Shown here in pieces: positions 44,836-59,447 of a stretch of DNA of 64,000 nucleotides; the first letter of the stretch is position 1; the number at the start of each line of letters is the position of its first letter. A program made the position numbers and the translations under genes. Location of the stretch: positions 248,001 through 312,000 of the forward strand of contig JAGMUV010000013.1 of assembly GCA_020744425.1 (NCBI GenBank), written 5' to 3'. The notes beneath the pieces were generated by a model. That model was not told where the DNA came from. It did no database searches and saw only the letters and a program-made list of their open reading frames with translations. This stretch comes from Dactylonectria macrodidyma (Eukaryota; Ascomycota; Sordariomycetes; Hypocreales; Nectriaceae).

Positions 44836-46626
44836 AAAGAGTAAAATAAAATAGATTAGTATAAGAAAATTAAACTCTATTTTAAAATATACTAATTATA
44901 AAATAATATTATAAATAGTATTAACCTTTATTATTTATATTTTTAAAGCTATTTAGCTTAATATATATAATTATATATTATAAGAATATATTATAAATAC
45001 TATCTTATAATAAATTCATTATTATTTGCTCTATTTAAAAAGTTATATAGTTAAATGCCTAATAGTATAATTAATAGTCTTAGGCTAATGATATATAATA
45101 ATATCTTTAGTATAGTAAACTTAAATATAAATATAATACTAAGAGAAGTATATTCTACTATTTAACTAAGTATATATAATTATATTCTAAATATCTAGCT
45201 TATAAGTCTAATATTAAGAAAGTTATACTTTACTATCTAATTAAATATACTTAGTAATATTCTAAAAACTATACTTATAGACTTAGTACTAAAGGCATTA
45301 TAATTAACTAGCTAATTAAATAAACTAAGTAATTACTAATAATATTAATTAAATATAAATTAAATTAATATTATAAATATATAAATATAAGTAATAAGAA
45401 ATTAAATAAATTAGCTATTACTAAAGAGTATAATATTAATATAAGCATATTTAAGAAAAAAAGGCAGACTAAAAGGTTCTTATATACTAAGGCAAAATAA
45501 TATTTAAAAATAAAATTAAATATAAAAATATTAGCTAAGTATATACTAAGTTAATACTTTTAATACTTAAGTATAAAGGCTTAAAAGCTAAATAAGTTAA
45601 TTATTACTAAGGAGTATAATACTAATACTAATGCCTTTAAAATCAAGAGGTAAACTGCGAACTTTTCATATATTAAGATAGAAAGATACTTAAGAAAGAA
45701 ACTAAAGGTAAAGGAGATAAACCTAATATTAAAGACTACTAATTACTATAAGGACCTCTTTAGCCAATTCCTAATTACTATCTAATACTCTATAATAAAA
45801 AAGGATATTATAATAAGTAGAATAACTAAAACCTATACTAATATAATAACTTATAGTATTAAACCCTAGATAAATTATAGAAATAGCTAATATAAGCTAA
45901 TATTACTTATATAATATACTAAGTATATAATAATATATAAGCATTCTAAGCATTTTAAATATAAATTAATATAGTAATTTAAAGTATAAAGCTAATAAAT
46001 ATAAATATAGATAAAATAATTAATAAAAATTATATTTAAAAATATTACTAATATTAATAGAAGTAATAAAGATAAATAATATAAGTAAATCTTACTTAGA
46101 GGATAAAGTGGATTAATGTGAATATATAGTAAGACTAAGGTTTTAAAATAGCTTATAAGAACTTAGTATAAAATATAAGATTAATTAATATAGATAAGAA
46201 CTAAATAAAAGATAAAATTAAAAATAGATTAAGAATAGTAATCTTAAAGAGTAAACTTAAGCATTAAAGAGGGCTATTAAGTATTTAAAAGATAAATTTA
46301 TAAAAAAGGAGAGAATATCCTATATAAAGAATTAATATAAGCTAGTCCCTTATAAGAAGAATATCTCTATAATTATAGACTTTTATTAAGCATTTTATAA
46401 TATAGATACTCTACTTATATATATATTTATAATATACTATTAAAAGATCAGTATTATAAAAATAAGAAAGCTTAATTAAGAAGAGTAAATAAATAGTATA
46501 GTAATAAATAGCTATTATATATATTTATATTTAAAATACTTCTCTATTAATAAGGCTATACTAAGCTATAATAACTATATAATAAAGATTTATAAAAGTA
46601 ATATAGTATAGAGTGAGAACTTATAC

Positions 46627-47029
46627 TATGTCAGGGCTGAGGGCCTACCAGCTAGAATGACCCGGGATTTTAATTAGCTGACCGATTTGAGTGCTGGTCT
46701 TAATAAAGCTATTAATAAGGATAATAGGAGTCAGTCTGAAATAAAAGGCAGAGATAACTTAAACACAGATAGCAATTAATAATATTCTTACCTACCTTTA
46801 TTTTTTAAGTTATTAAATGGTTTTTTAATATCATTATAATAAGATTTATTTAATTAATTAGAATATCTAATTCATTTCTTAGCTAGCTACTTAATTATAG
46901 CTCTAGCCTTCTTTTTATCTATTTTATTTTATAAGTCTTATCTACCCTCACTCTACTATGCATTCTGCTTACCCTATAGTATCTATTACTTTAAGTAATA
47001 GCATCCCTCTTATCCTCCTGCTTAATACA
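46627..47029 (+). repeat. 5' LTR of element A
   Basis: About 403 bases, TATGTCAGGG start (first G of TGTG changed to A) and TTAATACA end. Compared with the 3' LTR, differences over the first 65 bases are all transitions. Confidence 0.85.
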
Positions 47030-50000
47030 TTTTAGAGGTTATAGTAAGGCAATAAGCTATTAGTTTAATTAATTAATTAATCCTATTAATTAGTAAATTA
47101 ATTAAGTAAGTAATAATACTTCTAAGCTATTATAAAGACTTAAGCTAAGTATAGAAAAGGAGGTAATATAAGTAAGTAAGGGCATAGGATTAGGAAGATA
47201 TAGGATATCTAATTAACTCTAAAAATAACCTTACTTAGTGCTTCTAATCTAAAAGCATATAGTATCTTTAGCTAATTAATTGATTTTACTAAAAATAGAA
47301 TTAAAATTACTTTTTACTTTTATTTATTATACTAATTTATAATAAATTCATTACTAATACTATAAAGTATTTTACTTAGTATTAATAATATACTAACTAT
47401 ACTATTTATAATTAAAGCTAATATAAAAATAAGGTAAAAAGCTATTATAAAATAGGAGGTTAAGACTTAAGTAAAGTCTAGGCTTCTATAAGCAATTAAT
47501 TAAATAATTACTATTAATCTTTTTATAACTATCTGCTTAAAAAGCATTAAAGGTTAAGAATCTAGACTATTTATATTATCTTTACTATTTAAAATCCTAA
47601 TATTATTAGTAATCTTATTAATTATATAACTAACTATAAAGGACCTATTAATTACTATAGTTATCTCCTTTAAATAGATTTATATAAGACTCTCTTAATC
47701 TTTAAGACTATAGCTAAGAATAAAGATAAGCAATTTAGAAGATATTTAATTCTTAAAGCATGCTTTTACTTTCTAACTTTCTTATTTACTTAATTAACTA
47801 CTTTTATAATAACACCCTTTACTAAGTTATAGAACTCAGTCTAGAAGGGAATGAAAAGGGTAGTATTAAACTTATCCTTAGTTATACTCTATAAAGATAG
47901 TATCCCTCTTAATATTAATATTATTAATTAATAGGCTTATAATAATAATGCTTATAATAAATATCTTAGAAGTAGAACTTAATTATATTACTTTAAGTAT
48001 TCTAATTTAAACTCATTCCTTAGTATAAGAATTAAGATATAAGTTTAATAGATTAAATATTATAGCTTATATAAAAGCCTTTAAAATCACTATTAAAAAT
48101 AATAGAATGCTTAAAGAGTAATAGCTTTCGCACTTTATCTATTTCTATATAGATAATAAAATAAAAACTATAGTCTAATTAGCTATTTAATAATTCGAAT
48201 AGGCTATAGCTAAGATGAACCTAATGAATATATTTAAAGGCTAGGATTTTAACTCTAAGGAAACTCTAGAAATAACGCTTAGCTAAATAAATGCTACTTA
48301 GATCCTAGAGGCTGCTAATCTAAGTTCTATCTAATAGCTAATATACTATCACTCTTTCCTTATAGTAATAGTTAATCTAATAGACTTAAAGACTTCCTAT
48401 TAGTTATAGGCTCTTTACTATATCCTATTTATAAAACTTATATAGTCAGTCTATATAAAGAGTAATAAGAGTCTAACTGAATTAAGTTAGCTAAAGTATA
48501 AGACTCTATACTAGTATATTATTTCCTACTTAGATATAGATATAGCTATTAGAGAATGATCTAGTCCTAGCTATCTATTTAATTAAATAAAACCACAGTC
48601 TATAATAACCCCTTTTAAGCTAGTAACCTTCTAATACCCATTACTACTAGCTTATATCCCTCCTTATAATATATAAATACTCACTAGCTTAACTATTTAA
48701 CTACTACTAGTAACTAGTCTTAATAACCCTATTAATAACTTAGTACATAGCTTTAAGTTATTATAGGTTCGCTTAGCCTTAATAGAGAAGACTAACTAAG
48801 ACTTAGTTATAACTCTCTAGCACTAATAAGAGAGTTATAGAAGACATAATAAAGCTATAAAGAACATTATAATTAGCTAAGTCTTAGTAGATCTATTTAA
48901 TTAATTAGATAATGAGTCCTTACTTATAGTAAATGCTACTTTATTATTTAATAGAGTAAAAGGATATTAGTATTATTAAATCCTAGGCTACTATTCTAAC
49001 TAATATAAATACTTAGTATATAACTTTAAGAGAGAGTATATAGAATATAATTTTAAAGCAGGCTTTTATTAACTAAAAGTAAGTAATAAGTAGTATTTAC
49101 TATTATACTTAGTAATAGCCTTTTAAAAGGAATCTTATATTTAATAATTAGTAGTTATTATCTTAATTTATATTAATAATTCCCTTTATATAACTTAAGT
49201 AGTAAATATTAAAAGCTTAATTAAGTTTATATATAACTAGACTTTTTTATAATATAAGTAAGAAATATTTAATAAGCTATGCTTATATATTATTAGATTA
49301 ATTAATTAAATGAATATAATAATTACTTTCTTTATTATTCTAATAGAACTTATTATAAGGACTAATCTGATCTTTATTTTAAGTTACTTAAAGAAAGAGA
49401 GTAAGTAATTAGAAGAGTACTTCTCTATTTACTAAGTATAAGTCGCCTTTATACTTAGAAAGGTTTACTTTAGTTCTAAAGAAAGTAATTATAAAATAAT
49501 AGAGGAATATAATAATAAATAAGAAGTATTAGTTAATACTTATAATAATAAGAAATAAAGAGATAAAATAGGATAAGTAGAGTTATTACTAACTTTTATA
49601 ATCTTTATAGAAGAAGAGAATATAATTCTAAAAATAATCCTTAGTTACTAGAAACTGGCTAATTAAATGAAATTTAGAAAGCAGTTTAGGATAGATAACC
49701 TATACTCTGCTTAAAATTAATACTATAGGGCTGCTATTACTTTACTTAATGCAGTCAGAAGGGTTAAGATCTCTTTACTTTATAATACTATTCTTAAGCT
49801 TATTAATATAAGATTAAGCTAAGCTTATTTAAATAATTATATTATAATAGTAGAATAAGTTAATAGAATGGAGTTTATTAACTTTAAATAGCTAATTAAG
49901 CTATTTATACTTAAAAGAAAAGCACTTATAGTTATAATAATATCTAAACTAATTAATTAGATAAATAACTACTTTTACTACTAAGCAGTCTTAGTATTAT

Positions 50001-51529
50001 TATATAAAGATAATAAGAATTTATTTAAAGATTATATTAAATTCACTATTATTATAATTAAGTTATTTAATAAAAATCATTCTCTTAACTTAGATAACCC
50101 TGCCTTTAAGCACTTTTAACTAGGATATTACTTAAGAGAAGATAATAAAAAAAGGTCTATTTTATTAATAACTCTTAAGATTATATAAAATTAAAAGAGA
50201 GTTTAATTAATTAATTAACTCTGAATTTAGTAATTAACTCTATAAGTATATTTAACTTACTTAAGATATTATACTTATAAAACACTTTATAACTAATTAT
50301 CTAGCTAGAAGTTCTTAAGAGTATTATAATAAAAGCATTAGTAAATTTAGGCTTAGAAAAGAATCTTATTTCTTATAAATAGGCTTAATATTATAGCTTT
50401 AATATTAAGCTAGTTAGTGCTTTTATAACTTCTTATTCTAAAAGGAAGATCTTAATAGTAAGAAAAGTAATTATAATTCTATACTTTAGAAATATATATA
50501 TATCTATCTAGCTATATATAGTACTCTTTTTAATAATTATAGTTCTATTTATTCTAAAGATACTATTTATTAAAGCTAATAGACTTATATTTAATTATTT
50601 AATTAATTAAAAGTAATTTATAATCTATCTTAATTTAAGTAATATTCGCTTAATTACTCTTATTATAAAAGTAAATAAATATAACGTACTATGCTTAAAG
50701 AGGCGAAGTATAGAGTATTAATACTATTTATAATTAATCCTTTAATAGTTTATAAGCTAAATAACTTCTTATTAAAGGATAATAATATCTTTAAGAAGAG
50801 CTAAATACTTTCTTAAGAAGACTTTACTAAAGTTATTTAAATCCTTACTATTAGTATAGCTATTTAATATACTAATATTATTATTAATATATAAGAAGAA
50901 TTAGAATACTTAAGACGCTCTATTAAGAAAAAGAGATTAAAGAAAAGTCAGCCTTTTAATAAAGATACTTAATATATTAGAATAAACACTCTTTATAAAT
51001 AAAAAAGCATTAAGATTTACTTAATTAATAATTTACTATCTAATGGTTTAGTACTAAAGGGCGACCCTTATTAGAAATTAAAGAAGATAGTAGAAATTGC
51101 TTTTTAAATAGAAAAAGGAAGTAAGTATTCTAACTTCCTTATATTTAAATTCTCTACTCTAAAGAAAGGAAGTTAGTTAATAAAGGAAAGGCTAGTAGAA
51201 ATAGTTAATTAAATAAATAAGACCTTATTTAAAAAAGAATAAAATATATTTATTACTATCTTATATAATAAGAAGGCTATATTAGCCTAAGACTTTAAAG
51301 ACTATAGAAAAGTTAACTTAGTAATCACTTTACTATAAGTTATTAAGATTGTCTTTTATAAGGCTTAGTAAGCAGGCAGTATTCCTATCCCTTTAGGACT
51401 ATACTAAAAGGTTATTAACTTACTTTATTAGTAACTTAGAAGAGGCATCTTAAAAAAAGGCTATAGCTCTTATAAGAACCTCTTTATACTTATTATAAAA
51501 AAGGATAATAGAATCCGGTTAATTAATTC

Positions 51530-52700
51530 AGTTATTAAGATAAACTGTATTACTATTCATAATAGCTTAAGCCCTCTAGGTACTGAGGAATTCTTAGTAA
51601 ATATAGTGATATATTAGAAGTTATTACTCTTAGACTTCTTCTTAGGATATGACTAAGTCAGTCTAGCTAAAGAAAGTAAGGATTTAATCACTTTTATAAT
51701 ACTATTAGGCTTACTAAGGATATGCATACTATTATAAAGAGCGACTAACTCTATAGTCTAATTTATAAGGATCATTACTTATATCTTATTTAACTTAATA
51801 CTAGATATCTATATGGCTTTCTTTAATAATATAGTAATAAAAGGACTTATTATAACTTATAATAATAAAGAAGCTAACCTAAGAGTCAGATAGTATATTA
51901 AAAAGCACTTAATTAACCTAGATCGGACTTTATTAAACATTAAACTAGCTAGATATACTATTTCTATACTAAAATTACAGTTTTATAAACGAACTGCTCT
52001 AATAATTAAGTATCTTTATAATACTTATAGGAGATTACTAAAAGAGGCTAAAGTCATTAAAATTACTAAGTAGACTTACTATAATTTAGATATAAAAGTC
52101 AGAGTATTCTTAAGAGTTACTAACTACTATAAGATATAGGTTATTAGATATATAACTATTGTAAAGCTATTAATAAGTTTACTAAAGAAGGACGCTATAT
52201 TTAACTAGGGTGATTTATAAGCTAAGGCTATATAAATACTAAAGGATAAATTATTATTAATACCTATCTTAATTACTTTAAACTTATCTCCTAGTTATAA
52301 AGAGGTCATTCTTATAGCTAATATTAGTCTATTAGATTAGGATTATATTCTTATATAAGTAATAAATAGTAAATACTATTTAATAAGATTCGAATCCAGT
52401 ATATAGACTTAGAGCGAATATAACTATAATACTATAAAAAGAGAATGCTAAAGCATTCTGCTTTTAATTAAATAGTTATGTATATATTTATATAGAGTCT
52501 ACTTTATATTAAAGATAGATACTTAAGTACTAGTCTATTAGCTTAATAGGAAAGGGATAGATATCCTAAAAGCATTAGTTAATAGATAGATTAATTACTT
52601 ACTACTCTTTGACTTTATAGTCTAATATATACTTAGAATTAAAAATATAATAGTTAATAGACTATTTAAAAAACTACTAAGCCTATCTAATTAACTAGAC
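51530..52700 (+). pseudogene. Decayed reverse transcriptase and RNase H region of element A
   Basis: In the frame starting 51633 one reads DFFLGYD, stop, VSLAKESKDL and at 51738 RATNSIV, which correspond to the catalytic-core neighbourhood of gypsy reverse transcriptases (YDQV-like and QGATNS-like segments, with stops at the Gln positions). Around 52433 TIKREC and at 52560 LNRKGIDILKALV mark RNase H. Stops replacing CAA/CAG codons are the expected outcome of C-to-T changes. Not functional. Confidence 0.75.
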
Positions 52701-52859
52701 TAAGAAGCTAAAGGGAATATTAAAGCCTTTATTAACTAATAATTAAATATTATTATAATTAACCTAGTAAAAACCTAGTAAGAATCTTAATTACTATTAG
52801 AATTACTAAAAGATAAATATACTAATAAGTTAAGGGTCCTAAGGAGGTTTTTATAGACT

Positions 52860-54070
52860 TAGTAATGCTCTTAAGATATATTAGATAAAGTATATATATA
52901 TCTTTACTTTAAAGTAAAGAGGTTCTTCTTTTATAAAGGAACTCTATAGTTATAAGTAATTTACTTAAACTATGACCCTAAGCTAGTTATTAAGAATAAA
53001 GATATATAGAAGCATTTAATTAAATTATACTATAAAGACTATAAGTATTAAGGCTAAGAGAAAACTATAAGCCTTCTAAAAGAGAGGTACTACTAGCTAA
53101 ACCTCTATAAGGATATAAATATAGCTATCCTAGCCTATAAGACTTACTAAATCCATAATATATAATAGGCTAAGGAACTTATAATACTTACTAAACCTAG
53201 CTATTCTATAATAAAGATTTATATAAATACTTAATATCTTAAGGAGTCTTAAAGCAAGAAGTACTTATTAAAAGCTAGATATAACCTTACTAAATAGATT
53301 AAAGCTAAAGCTCTAAAGTTACTTAAAGCCTCTTATATATACTTATTCTTAAGAAAGATCTTTTCTTACTATAGGATATTTATTATAGTAGTTATTAATA
53401 ATAGGTCAGAATGTTAATAAGGCTTTATAAATATCCTAAGAGACTTAGGTATATAGACTGTATATATCTCTATATATAATACTAAGGTAAATAGATTAAT
53501 TAAATTAGGCTATAATAGTATTATATCTTATATTAAAAAGATAGATATTCTAAAGACTAAGAATTAGTTAATTAACTTCCTAATTATTCTATTTATAAAT
53601 AGAGTATTACTAAAGGCATTCTATAGCTATATTCCTATATACTTATTATATAAGTATAAACCAGGTCTCCTATTAGAAGGGGATATACTTATATAGAAGA
53701 TAATCCCTTAAGATAATATAAAAATATCTAATTAAATGTTTATAGCTAGAATCTGCGCCCTTTCTTTCTTAGATAAGAATATAGAGATCGTAAGGCAAAG
53801 AGTTACTAAGTTTAGAAAGAGGAAAGTAGTAAGGAAAGATTAAGGATTTCCTTATACTCTAAGAAAAGCCTTACTAAAGGTTAGTAACTTAGTATTATAA
53901 TATAATAACTCTAGAAAAACTAACCTTTTTATAGTAGCTAAGTTTAAACCCAGATAGTAAGGGCTATATAAAATTAAAACAGCCTTAGATAAAGGCTAAT
54001 ATTACTTAGAAACTCTAGATAGGCTGCTACTTAGCATTATTTACTATAAAAAACACCTTAAAGTATTTTA
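52860..54070 (+). pseudogene. Decayed integrase region of element A
   Basis: At about 53020-53110 the frame reads HLIKLYYKDY, then GQ-like ...EKTISLLKERYY, stop, LNLYKDI, matching the zinc-binding N-terminus of gypsy integrases (HxGxxRT...YYWPxMY type) with TAG in place of the Trp codon. Further plausible segments with stops follow to about 54070. Confidence 0.65.
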
Positions 54071-57000
54071 ATAAGATAAAGATAGCTAGTAGAACCTAGA
54101 TAATAATTCTTTAGCTCCCTCTTATTAAAAGCGCCTTTTCTATAGCAATCCTTAAGCTAGATCAGTTAATTAAATGAATTAGAATAAGGAAATGAGCCTA
54201 AGAGAGAAGGATGGATTAAAAACAAGCCCTAAAGTTCCCTCTTAACTAACTAATACTAATACTAAAGAGGAGAGAAGACTAGAAATCTAACTCCTATATA
54301 AAGACTAAGCCTAGAAAGACTAGTTTAAATCTCTTTAAATAAGATAAGAGAGTAAGAAATAATAATAAGTCTAAAGTTTATACTTATTATTATTTTAAAG
54401 AAGGGTATAGTATAGAAAGTAAGAAAAGATAAATAACTATTACTTACTAATATTCTAGTTAGCTAAAGGCTATATAAATTTATAGCTTGAAAAATTAAAC
54501 TTAAGACTAAATAGGCATTAGGATTAATATATAAAGCATATAAACCAGTTAATTAAATAACTCTAGAACTATAAGATAAAGGAAAAGCTATAAAAGCTAT
54601 ACCTGCTTAGGATAGTAAGTTAGATATAGTACTATGAATAAATAAGCATACTTTACGCAAGAGAAAAGTCAATTATAAAAAAGCTAACTAATAGGATCCT
54701 ATTTATTCTATACTATAGTAACTAAGTTAAGTATTAAAACTACTAAATAAAGGAATCTAATATATAGAAGATAAGTCGAACTAGGTTAATTAACTGATCT
54801 AACCCCAAACTACTATTAATAGACTAAAACTAAAGACTTAAGCCTTAAAAAAGCCTATAGACTTATCTTAAGTAATACGCTTCTTAATATTCTAAATAGC
54901 TTTATTATAAAAGGACTTATCCTCTTAAGCTAAGGAGAATTCATTAGAAATATAAAGGCAGCTTATATAATTAAGAATACTTATTACTTAATTATTAGAA
55001 TTAATAGAACACTTTATACTAAATAAGAGGTTAAGAAAGGTATTAAAACTAGGTTTAGAAGCTAAATACTTATTAAAAAAAGACTATTTATACTAAGAAT
55101 TAGTATTTTAAATATAATTTATATATTTCCTATTTATAAACCTTAAGATAGATTAATAAATATAAAATAGCTATATATAATACTCTTTAATTATAAAGTA
55201 ATTTAAAGTGCTTAATTAAATATAGTACTTATAGAATAGCGGATTTTAGTATTTAAAGAAAGTAATAATTAAAGCCTTCTTATACTTAGATTAATAAAGC
55301 AGTTCCTTAATAAAATACTTATAAGAGTAGCCTAAGTTAGTAAGAATATATACTAATTAAAGGGGCTAGTTAAAGATATATTTTATTAAATATTTTAAGA
55401 CTATATTAGCTATCTTATCTTTATAAATCTAGGCTTAGATATGCTTCTTAATAGAGTTAATATTAGATAACTCTCCTTTAGAAGCGAACTTAATAAAGAA
55501 AAGGAGACTATTATAATTAAAGGCTATATATAAGTAAATCTAGATAGTAAAGTGCTTTTTGAACTATAGAACTATTAGATTAAATAGTCTTAGGTAAGAG
55601 AGAATACTTATTAATATAAAATAAGCCTCCTTTTACTCCTTTTTAATTAATAAAGTCTTATAATAATTATTCTAAGTTAAATTAATATAAAAGGAGAATT
55701 TATCGCTTTCTAACTAACTAGCTATATAAATATATATATTAGAAAGGGCTTTTTAATAGACCTTAGTAATATTAGAAAGGTAGAAGTTAGAAGAAGCCAT
55801 TACTAATAAGTTAATTAAGTAATATTAATAAAGTATAAAGAAGAAGAAAAAGGGAGGGAAAGGAAAGAGAGAAAAAGAAGTGTTTTAAAGTAAAGGAAAT
55901 GCATGTACTAAGATTAATGTATATTAGGTGAATTATAGTTAGTAGGGAAATAAATAACCTCTTACTACTTAAGACTTTAAAAGCTATTTCTCTCTCTTCT
56001 CTTTCTTTTCTATATAACTTAACCTCTCTTCTTATAATAGCTACTATTTATAGAACTCATTACCCTTTAATTATAACTAATTAGTGCATTTACTTAATTA
56101 AATACTGCTCTTAAACTAGCCTAAATAATGCCTTTAGAAACCCTCTTTCTTCTTAACTAAGCTTTTACTCTTAACCTCTCTTTACTGCTTACTATAAGAA
56201 CCTTATTACTATAACCTTCTGCTCTTTAATCCTTTTACTTCTCTAAGCCAGTTACCTACCTTCATTTCTACCTGCCTTACTAATGCTTATAAGCCTACAC
56301 TACTTAGTCTTAAAAAACCTATCTTTAAAACCTCACTACTAACTATAGTAAATCCTTCCCTCTCTTTAATTATAACTCTCTATTTCCTTTATCTTACTAT
56401 TATTATAATATTAGGTTATTAAATGACTTTATAATTCATTTAATTAAATAATTTATTATTAAATAACCTCCTTTTAATCTAGCTTTCTTTTAAATAAATC
56501 CTCTACTCTTCTTCTTACTAAGCGCCTTTACTATAAGTAGCTCTATTAATAATAAATAAACCTACTTCCTACTAAAAGCTCATTTTACTTAAAATAAGAA
56601 AATCACTATTATTAACTATAAAAAGGGATTATTTTACTATGCTTTAAAAGCGTCTTTAGCTAAATAGCTAAAGGATATTATAATTAATTAACTAGCCTTA
56701 TTATACCTTTATATAAAATAGCCTGAATTTAATAAAGAAAGGACAATTAATATATATAATAACTATAAAGACTTTGAGTTTATAAAGGCTATATTAGTAT
56801 AACTCTTATATAAGGATAATACTATATTCTTTAGAGTATTTTAAAAGGAATATACCCTTCGCTTTTAGAACCTTTATAAGAAGCTATAAGATAATGCTTA
56901 GGCTAGTGAGGAAGGACTTAGAGACTTTCTAATTATAATTATATATAAACTAGAGGATATTATTATAGTATTTCTAATCCTGCTTTTAGATAGTGCTCTT

Positions 57001-59045
57001 ATAGTTATAATAAATCTACTTAAAAAAACAATAGATCTAATTAATTAAATATATAAGTGCCTGCTCTCTAAGGACCTTATTATTAAATGTATATTAAACT
57101 CTTATTATGACTCTAGTTACTATACTATTAAGTAGGATATCTTTAACTAGCGTTTTATAGTTAGCTTAATTAACTATAAGGACTTTTACTAAGCATTATA
57201 TATCTTTAATTAATACTCTAGCTAAGTCTTTTATTATAATACCTTAAGAAGCTATACCTTGCTTAATTGTTAGAAAGCATTTACTTATACTTAGTACTTA
57301 GTCTTAACTAAAATGGGCTATTCTTATAACTTTAATATATTCTATACTCTTATAGTTAATTAACTAAGCGGTTTTAAATAAGGATACTTAGCTATTTACT
57401 TTATATTCTTAAACTTATAAAGTATAACTAGAGCTATATAACTTAAGGTCTATCTATATGTAAATCCATCTTTAGTAACTCTAAGTACTAGGAAGTGATT
57501 AGTAGAAGGAGAATACGCTTTCTTATAAAGAGATTAGCTTATTAGTCTATTTAATCAATTGCCTAAGCCGTTTAAAATCACTCTCTCTATTAGCTAGAAA
57601 CAGGTTAAGACCTGGTTTTTAATAGCTATTTATAATAAACTTAAGTTCAGAAAAGTCACTATTACTAAGTATAAGTATAGTAAAGCAGTGTTTTCTATAC
57701 TCTTCTCTTATTACTCTATCTATAATTTACTACTTAAAGGACTTACTATTATTCTTACTAAACTAAGCAGCTATTAACTAATTAGATAGACTGACTTTCT
57801 TATTATTAAGAACTAGACTAAGGACTTTTAATTAATAATTATACTTACTAATACTATAATATTTAGAAAGTCTATTACCCTTCTTAAACTAAGCTAAATT
57901 ATTAAGACCTTTAACCTACCTAAATCTTATATAATTACTTTATGCACTTTTAATACTAACTAAGAACTTATTAACTAATTAGTATAAGACTTAAAGCTAG
58001 TAATAACCTTAAAATCCTAATACTTTAGAACTCTTCTAATTCTACTATTCACTTCTAAACTTAGCTTAAGTATTATAGATTTATTTAATTAAATAGTTCT
58101 GCTTTATATAATCCCTGTTCTAATAGCTAGTAATAACTATAGTAACTCTAATAACTTAAATAAAGAGGCTATTAATAAGAAGTAAAAGAAGATTAGTAAG
58201 GATATTACTATAAAATAGGCATTATTAAAGAAGAAGGCTAATAATTAAATTATTTATACTAATAATTATACTAAGGCTATTCCTAACTAAGCTCTTATAA
58301 ATAGAATTAAAGGAGTCTATATTATTAAATTAATAGCTAAAGAAGCTATAAAAGTAATAAAAAAGAATAATATTAATACTCTTACTTATATTATAACTAT
58401 ATATACTACTAAGTCTCTTTATTTACTCTTAGCCCCTTGCTAATAGATATATGCAATTAATTGAATAAGAAGCTTTATTACCTTCGTTCTAGATAGTCTG
58501 ATTTCCCTATTTTAATAGGATGCTATTATAAATACTTTAAGATCGAGATTAGCTCCTCTTCCTCTTACTAGGCCCTCTTAGGCTAATTACATTACTATAT
58601 ATAAATTAACTTATACTTTACTTCTAAGACCTGCTTAAGGATTATTATTACTATTTATTTCTATGCTTATTAGACTTATTAATATACTTTAATTATCTAA
58701 TTTACTAAAGGATATTATTTAATTAAATACTTCTTAATTACTTTATATACTCTAGAGTTAATTTTACTAAAGAGTTCTTATTATAACTACTTCTATAATT
58801 TTACTTACTATCTTTAATATAACTTTAATACTTAGGTTCTCTTTAGACCCTCTTTTATAATTACTATAATCTTAGAAGAATAAATGCAAACTGGATTCTA
58901 GTTAATTAACTATACTTAGATATTAGGCTTATATATATTCTCTTTCTTTTCTTATTATTTCCTTTATTTACTAGGGCTCTGCTTTTCTTTATTATTCGCA
59001 GTCTCTAAGCTTATAAGGGCAAAGCGCTAACTATATAAAGAGGAA

Positions 59046-59447
59046 TGTATTAGAGCTAAGGGCTTACTAGCTAGAATGACCTAGGATTTTAATTAGCTAA
59101 CTGATTTAAGTGCTAGTCTTAATAAAGCTATTAATAAGGATAATAGGAGTCAGTCTAAGATAAAAGGCAGAGATAACTTAGATATAGATAGTAATTAATA
59201 ATATTCTTACCTTCTTTTATTTTTAAGTTATTAAATAGTTTTTTAATATTATTATAATAAGATTTATTTAATTAACTAGAATATCTAATTCATTTCTTAG
59301 CCAGTTGCTTGATTATAGCTCTGGCCTTCTTTTTATCTGTTTTATTTTATAAGTCTTATTTACTCTCACTTTACTACACATCCTGCTTACCTTATGGCAT
59401 CCGTTACTTCAGGTAGTGGTGTCCCTCTTGTCCCCCTGCTTAATATA
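59046..59447 (+). repeat. 3' LTR of element A
   Basis: 402 bases, start TGTATTAGAGCTAAGGG, end TTAATATA. Its last part keeps GTGTCCCTCTTGTCCCCCTG, less mutated than the same part of the 5' LTR. Confidence 0.85.

Larger units (their letters stand above)
40740..46626. other. AT-rich RIP-degraded block, no genes
   Basis: Base composition changes abruptly near 40740 from roughly balanced to strongly AT. Stop codons are dense in all frames. The block holds the GC-richer island, poly(A) run, short and long tandem repeats listed separately, and an imperfect duplication spaced by about 187 bases (phrase beginning near 45411 and again near 45598). These are most likely remains of several transposons; their types could not be assigned. 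Confidence 0.8.
46627..59447 (+). mobile_element. Ty3/gypsy-type LTR retrotransposon A, RIP-degraded, 12.8 kb
   Basis: Flanked by direct LTRs of about 402 bases (46627-47029 and 59046-59447) that start TGTG(T/C)... and end ...TTAATACA, with a purine-rich tract AAAGAGGAA just before the 3' LTR. The reverse transcriptase, RNase H and integrase remains occur in that order on the plus strand, which is the gypsy order. All reading frames are broken by TAA/TAG, often where Gln or Trp would be expected. Length exceeds the usual 5-8 kb; about 5 kb after the integrase is unexplained and could be a nested insertion or a long extra region. No clear target-site duplication (flanks TATAC and ATATT). Confidence 0.8.

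Noticed and set aside
52381..52400. TTCGAATCC-like phrase as a tRNA T-arm
   Set aside because: No matching acceptor stem or anticodon arm; it lies in decayed retrotransposon sequence.
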